64,000 bases of DNA from Antedon mediterranea. Taxonomy: Eukaryota > Echinodermata > Crinoidea > Comatulida > Antedonidae. A model generated the notes under the pieces. That model searched no databases and was not told the origin of the DNA. It worked only from the letters and a program-made list of their open reading frames with translations. The position numbers were made by a program, and so were the translations under genes. This document shows positions 62,612 to 64,000 of the stretch, piece after piece. The stretch covers positions 10,452,922-10,516,921 of the forward strand of contig NC_092678.1 in the NCBI RefSeq assembly GCF_964355755.1, written 5' to 3'. Every line of letters begins with the position of its first letter. The stretch's first letter is position 1.

Positions 62612-63937
62612 AAAATGGTCTATAACGTCTCCAAATGCGATTTGAAGCTATTCTGTACACTTTGATGTTTTGTGTGAAAAAGTTTTGTCAAAATGCTCAA
62701 AATGGTCTAAAACGTTTTTAAAACGATATTAAGCTATTTTGTGCTCTTTGATGTGTTTGTATAACCAAGTTTTTTCGAAAATCACAAAATGGTCTAAAAC
62801 GTCTCCAAATGCGATTTGAAGCTTTTCCAAGCACTTTGCTGTTTTTATGTTAACAATTTTTTTCGAAAATCATAAAATGGTCTAAAACGTCTCAAAATGC
62901 GATTTGAAGGTATTCTGAGCACTTTGGTGTTTTTGTGTGAAAAGTTTTAACGAAATGCTCAAAATGGTCTAAAACGGTTCTAATGTGATTTTAAGCACTT
63001 TGATGTTTTTGTATAACCAAGTTTCATCGAAATGCACAAAATGGTCTAAAACGTCTCCAAATGCGATTTAAAGCTATTCTAGACACTTTGATGTTTTGTG
63101 TGAAAAATTTTCTCGAAATGCTCAAAATGGTCTAAAACGTTTTCCAATACCATATTAAGCTATTTTGTGCAATTTGATGTTTTTGTGTAACCAAGTTTTT
63201 TGAAATGCGATTTGAAGATATTCTGAGGACTTTGGTGTTTTTATGTTAAAAAGTTTTTTCGAAAATCACAAAATGGTCTAAAACGTCTCCAAATGCGATT
63301 TGAAGATATTCTGAGCACTTTGGTGTTTTTATGTTAAAAAGTTTTTTGGAAAATCACAAAATGGTCTAAAACGACTCCAAATGCGATTTGAAGCTATCCT
63401 GTACACTTTGATGTTTTGTGTGAAAAAGTTTTGTCGAAATGCTCAAAATGGTCTAAAACGTTTTTAAAACGATATTAAGCTATTTTGTGCTCTTTGATGT
63501 TTTTGTGTAACCAAGTTTCATCGAAATGAACAAAATGGTCTAAAACGTCTCCAAATGCGATTTGAAGCTTTTCTAAGCACTTTGGTGTTTTTATGTTAAC
63601 AAGTTTTTTCGAAAATCACAAAATGGTCTAAAACGTCTCCAAATGCGATTTGAAGATATTCTGAGCACTTTGCTGTTTTTATGTTAACAAGTTTTTTCGA
63701 AAATCACAAAATGGTCTAAAACGTCTCAAAATGCTATTTGAAGGTATTCTGAGCACTTTGGTGTTTTTGTGTGAAAAGTTTTAACGAAATGCTCAAAATG
63801 GTCTAAAACGGTTCTAATGTGATTTTAAACACTTTGATGTTTTGTGTGAAAAAGTTTTGTCAAAATGCTGAAAATGGTCTAAAACGTTTTTAAAACGATA
63901 TTAAGCTATTTTGTGCTCTTTGATGTTTTTGTATAAC

Positions 63938-64000
63938 CAAGTTTTTTCGAAAATCACAAAATGGTCTAAAACGTCTCCAAATGCGATTTGAAGATATTCT
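63938..64000 (+). repeat. Start of a third 12.6-kb super-unit, cut by the window edge
   Basis: The sequence from caagtttttt at 63,938 continues as at 51,246 for the 63 bases available. It also agrees with what precedes in copy A, so this start is suggested rather than proven. Confidence 0.55.

Larger units (their letters stand above)
51246..63937 (+). repeat. 12.6-kb super-unit, copy B (12,692 bp)
   Basis: Second tandem copy. The offset from copy A is 12,604 up to 62,523 and 12,692 afterwards; the 88-bp difference is the monomer at 62,524-62,611. Differences seen by eye: 42,787 T / 55,391 G; 41,895 G / 54,499 C; 46,077 T / 58,681 C; 47,166 C / 59,770 T. There may be others I missed. The near identity means a very recent duplication or ongoing homogenisation. 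Confidence 0.88.
1..64000 (+). repeat. Satellite DNA array, ~87-bp monomers, head to tail, filling the window
   Basis: The box aaaatggtctaaaacg, or a one- to two-base variant, recurs about every 86-88 bp from the first to the last base, always in the same orientation. Between boxes the sequence is again repeat: a central motif near cactttgRtgtttt and an end segment around cgaaaatcac or cgaaatgctc. At this spacing the window holds roughly 740 monomers. I saw no inversion, transposon, microsatellite block, gene or unique stretch. Both edges cut through monomers, so the array continues outside. Large head-to-tail satellites with higher-order structure are known from centromeres and other heterochromatin of animals and plants. 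Assigning this one to a centromere is inference, and I do not recognise the family or species. Confidence 0.98.

Noticed and set aside
38642-63937. Pure assembly duplication as explanation for the two 12.6-kb copies
   Set aside because: Copies differ by an 88-bp monomer and at least four substitutions, and related units with the same tags exist at 14.8-29 kb. It cannot be wholly excluded without reads.
1-64000. CRISPR array (regular short repeat about every 88 bp)
   Set aside because: The sequence between boxes is not unique spacer but the remainder of the monomer, itself repeated hundreds of times. No cas genes are present.
1-64000. CENP-B box (NTTCGNNNNANNCGGGN)
   Set aside because: The ttcg in monomer ends is followed by aaaatcac or aaatgctc. 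The required A and CGGG are absent, so there is no canonical site.
1-64000. Telomere or subtelomere repeats, tRNA-like promoters or Pol III elements
   Set aside because: No TTAGGG/TTTAGGG/TTAGG runs and no A/B-box pair seen. T-runs are part of the monomer and not evidence of terminators.
1-64000. Leucine-rich, zinc-finger or other tandem-repeat protein gene
   Set aside because: Mixed 77, 78, 86, 87 and 88 bp units shift frame constantly, stops occur in every frame over a few hundred bases, and no splice-delimited conserved frame is visible.
1-64000. Naming the species or a known satellite family
   Set aside because: I do not recognise the monomer. Length and composition alone fit many animals and plants, and a database search would be needed.

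Overview
The window is one uninterrupted tandem-repeat (satellite DNA) array from a eukaryotic genome. I see no gene, RNA gene, transposon or unique sequence anywhere in the 64 kb. The unit is an AT-rich monomer of about 87 bp (common lengths 78, 86, 87 and 88 bp; about 31% G+C in one monomer counted by hand). Roughly 740 copies lie head to tail, and I saw none inverted. Nearly every monomer opens with the box aaaatggtctaaaacg and also carries a central box close to cactttgRtgtttt and an A/T-rich end around cgaaa. This kind of array is typical of centromeric, pericentromeric or subtelomeric heterochromatin. The species cannot be read from the sequence and I do not recognise the satellite family. 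No protein here points to bacteria, virus or organelle.

The organisation has several tiers. (1) Six main monomer types, called M1 to M6 here, plus a rarer hybrid, M7. (2) A 21-monomer higher-order repeat (HOR) of 1,816 bp, in tandem at 16.2-18.1 kb, 40.1-43.7 kb and 52.7-56.3 kb, with a 24-monomer, 2,068-bp variant at 18.1-20.1 kb. (3) A 12.6-kb super-unit in tandem at 38,642-51,245 (12,604 bp) and 51,246-63,937 (12,692 bp), with a third copy starting at the right edge. The two full copies differ by one 88-bp monomer and, as far as I could see by eye, four substitutions. The 12.6-kb unit looks like a rearranged descendant of the 14.8-29 kb region.

Layout: 1-1.8 kb is mixed array; 1.8-3.65 kb and 7.0-9.1 kb are a duplicated block; 9.8-13.4 kb and 21.2-24.8 kb are a second duplicated pair; a third block recurs four times at 4.7, 13.4, 34.1 and 37.3 kb; 13.2-18.5 kb recurs at 37.0-42.3 kb; 22.1-23.9 kb recurs at 35.1-37.0 kb. 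The left 38 kb is therefore a mosaic of shuffled blocks, and the right 25 kb is freshly homogenised.

Short open frames of up to 78 codons occur only on the minus strand. They arise because most monomers are multiples of 3 bp long; they are not genes. The points of most interest are the nested HOR structure, the recombinant (chimeric) monomers that mark crossover points, a monomer pair that has lost its conserved box in all eleven later copies while the window-start copy keeps it, and the conserved box itself as a candidate protein-binding site.
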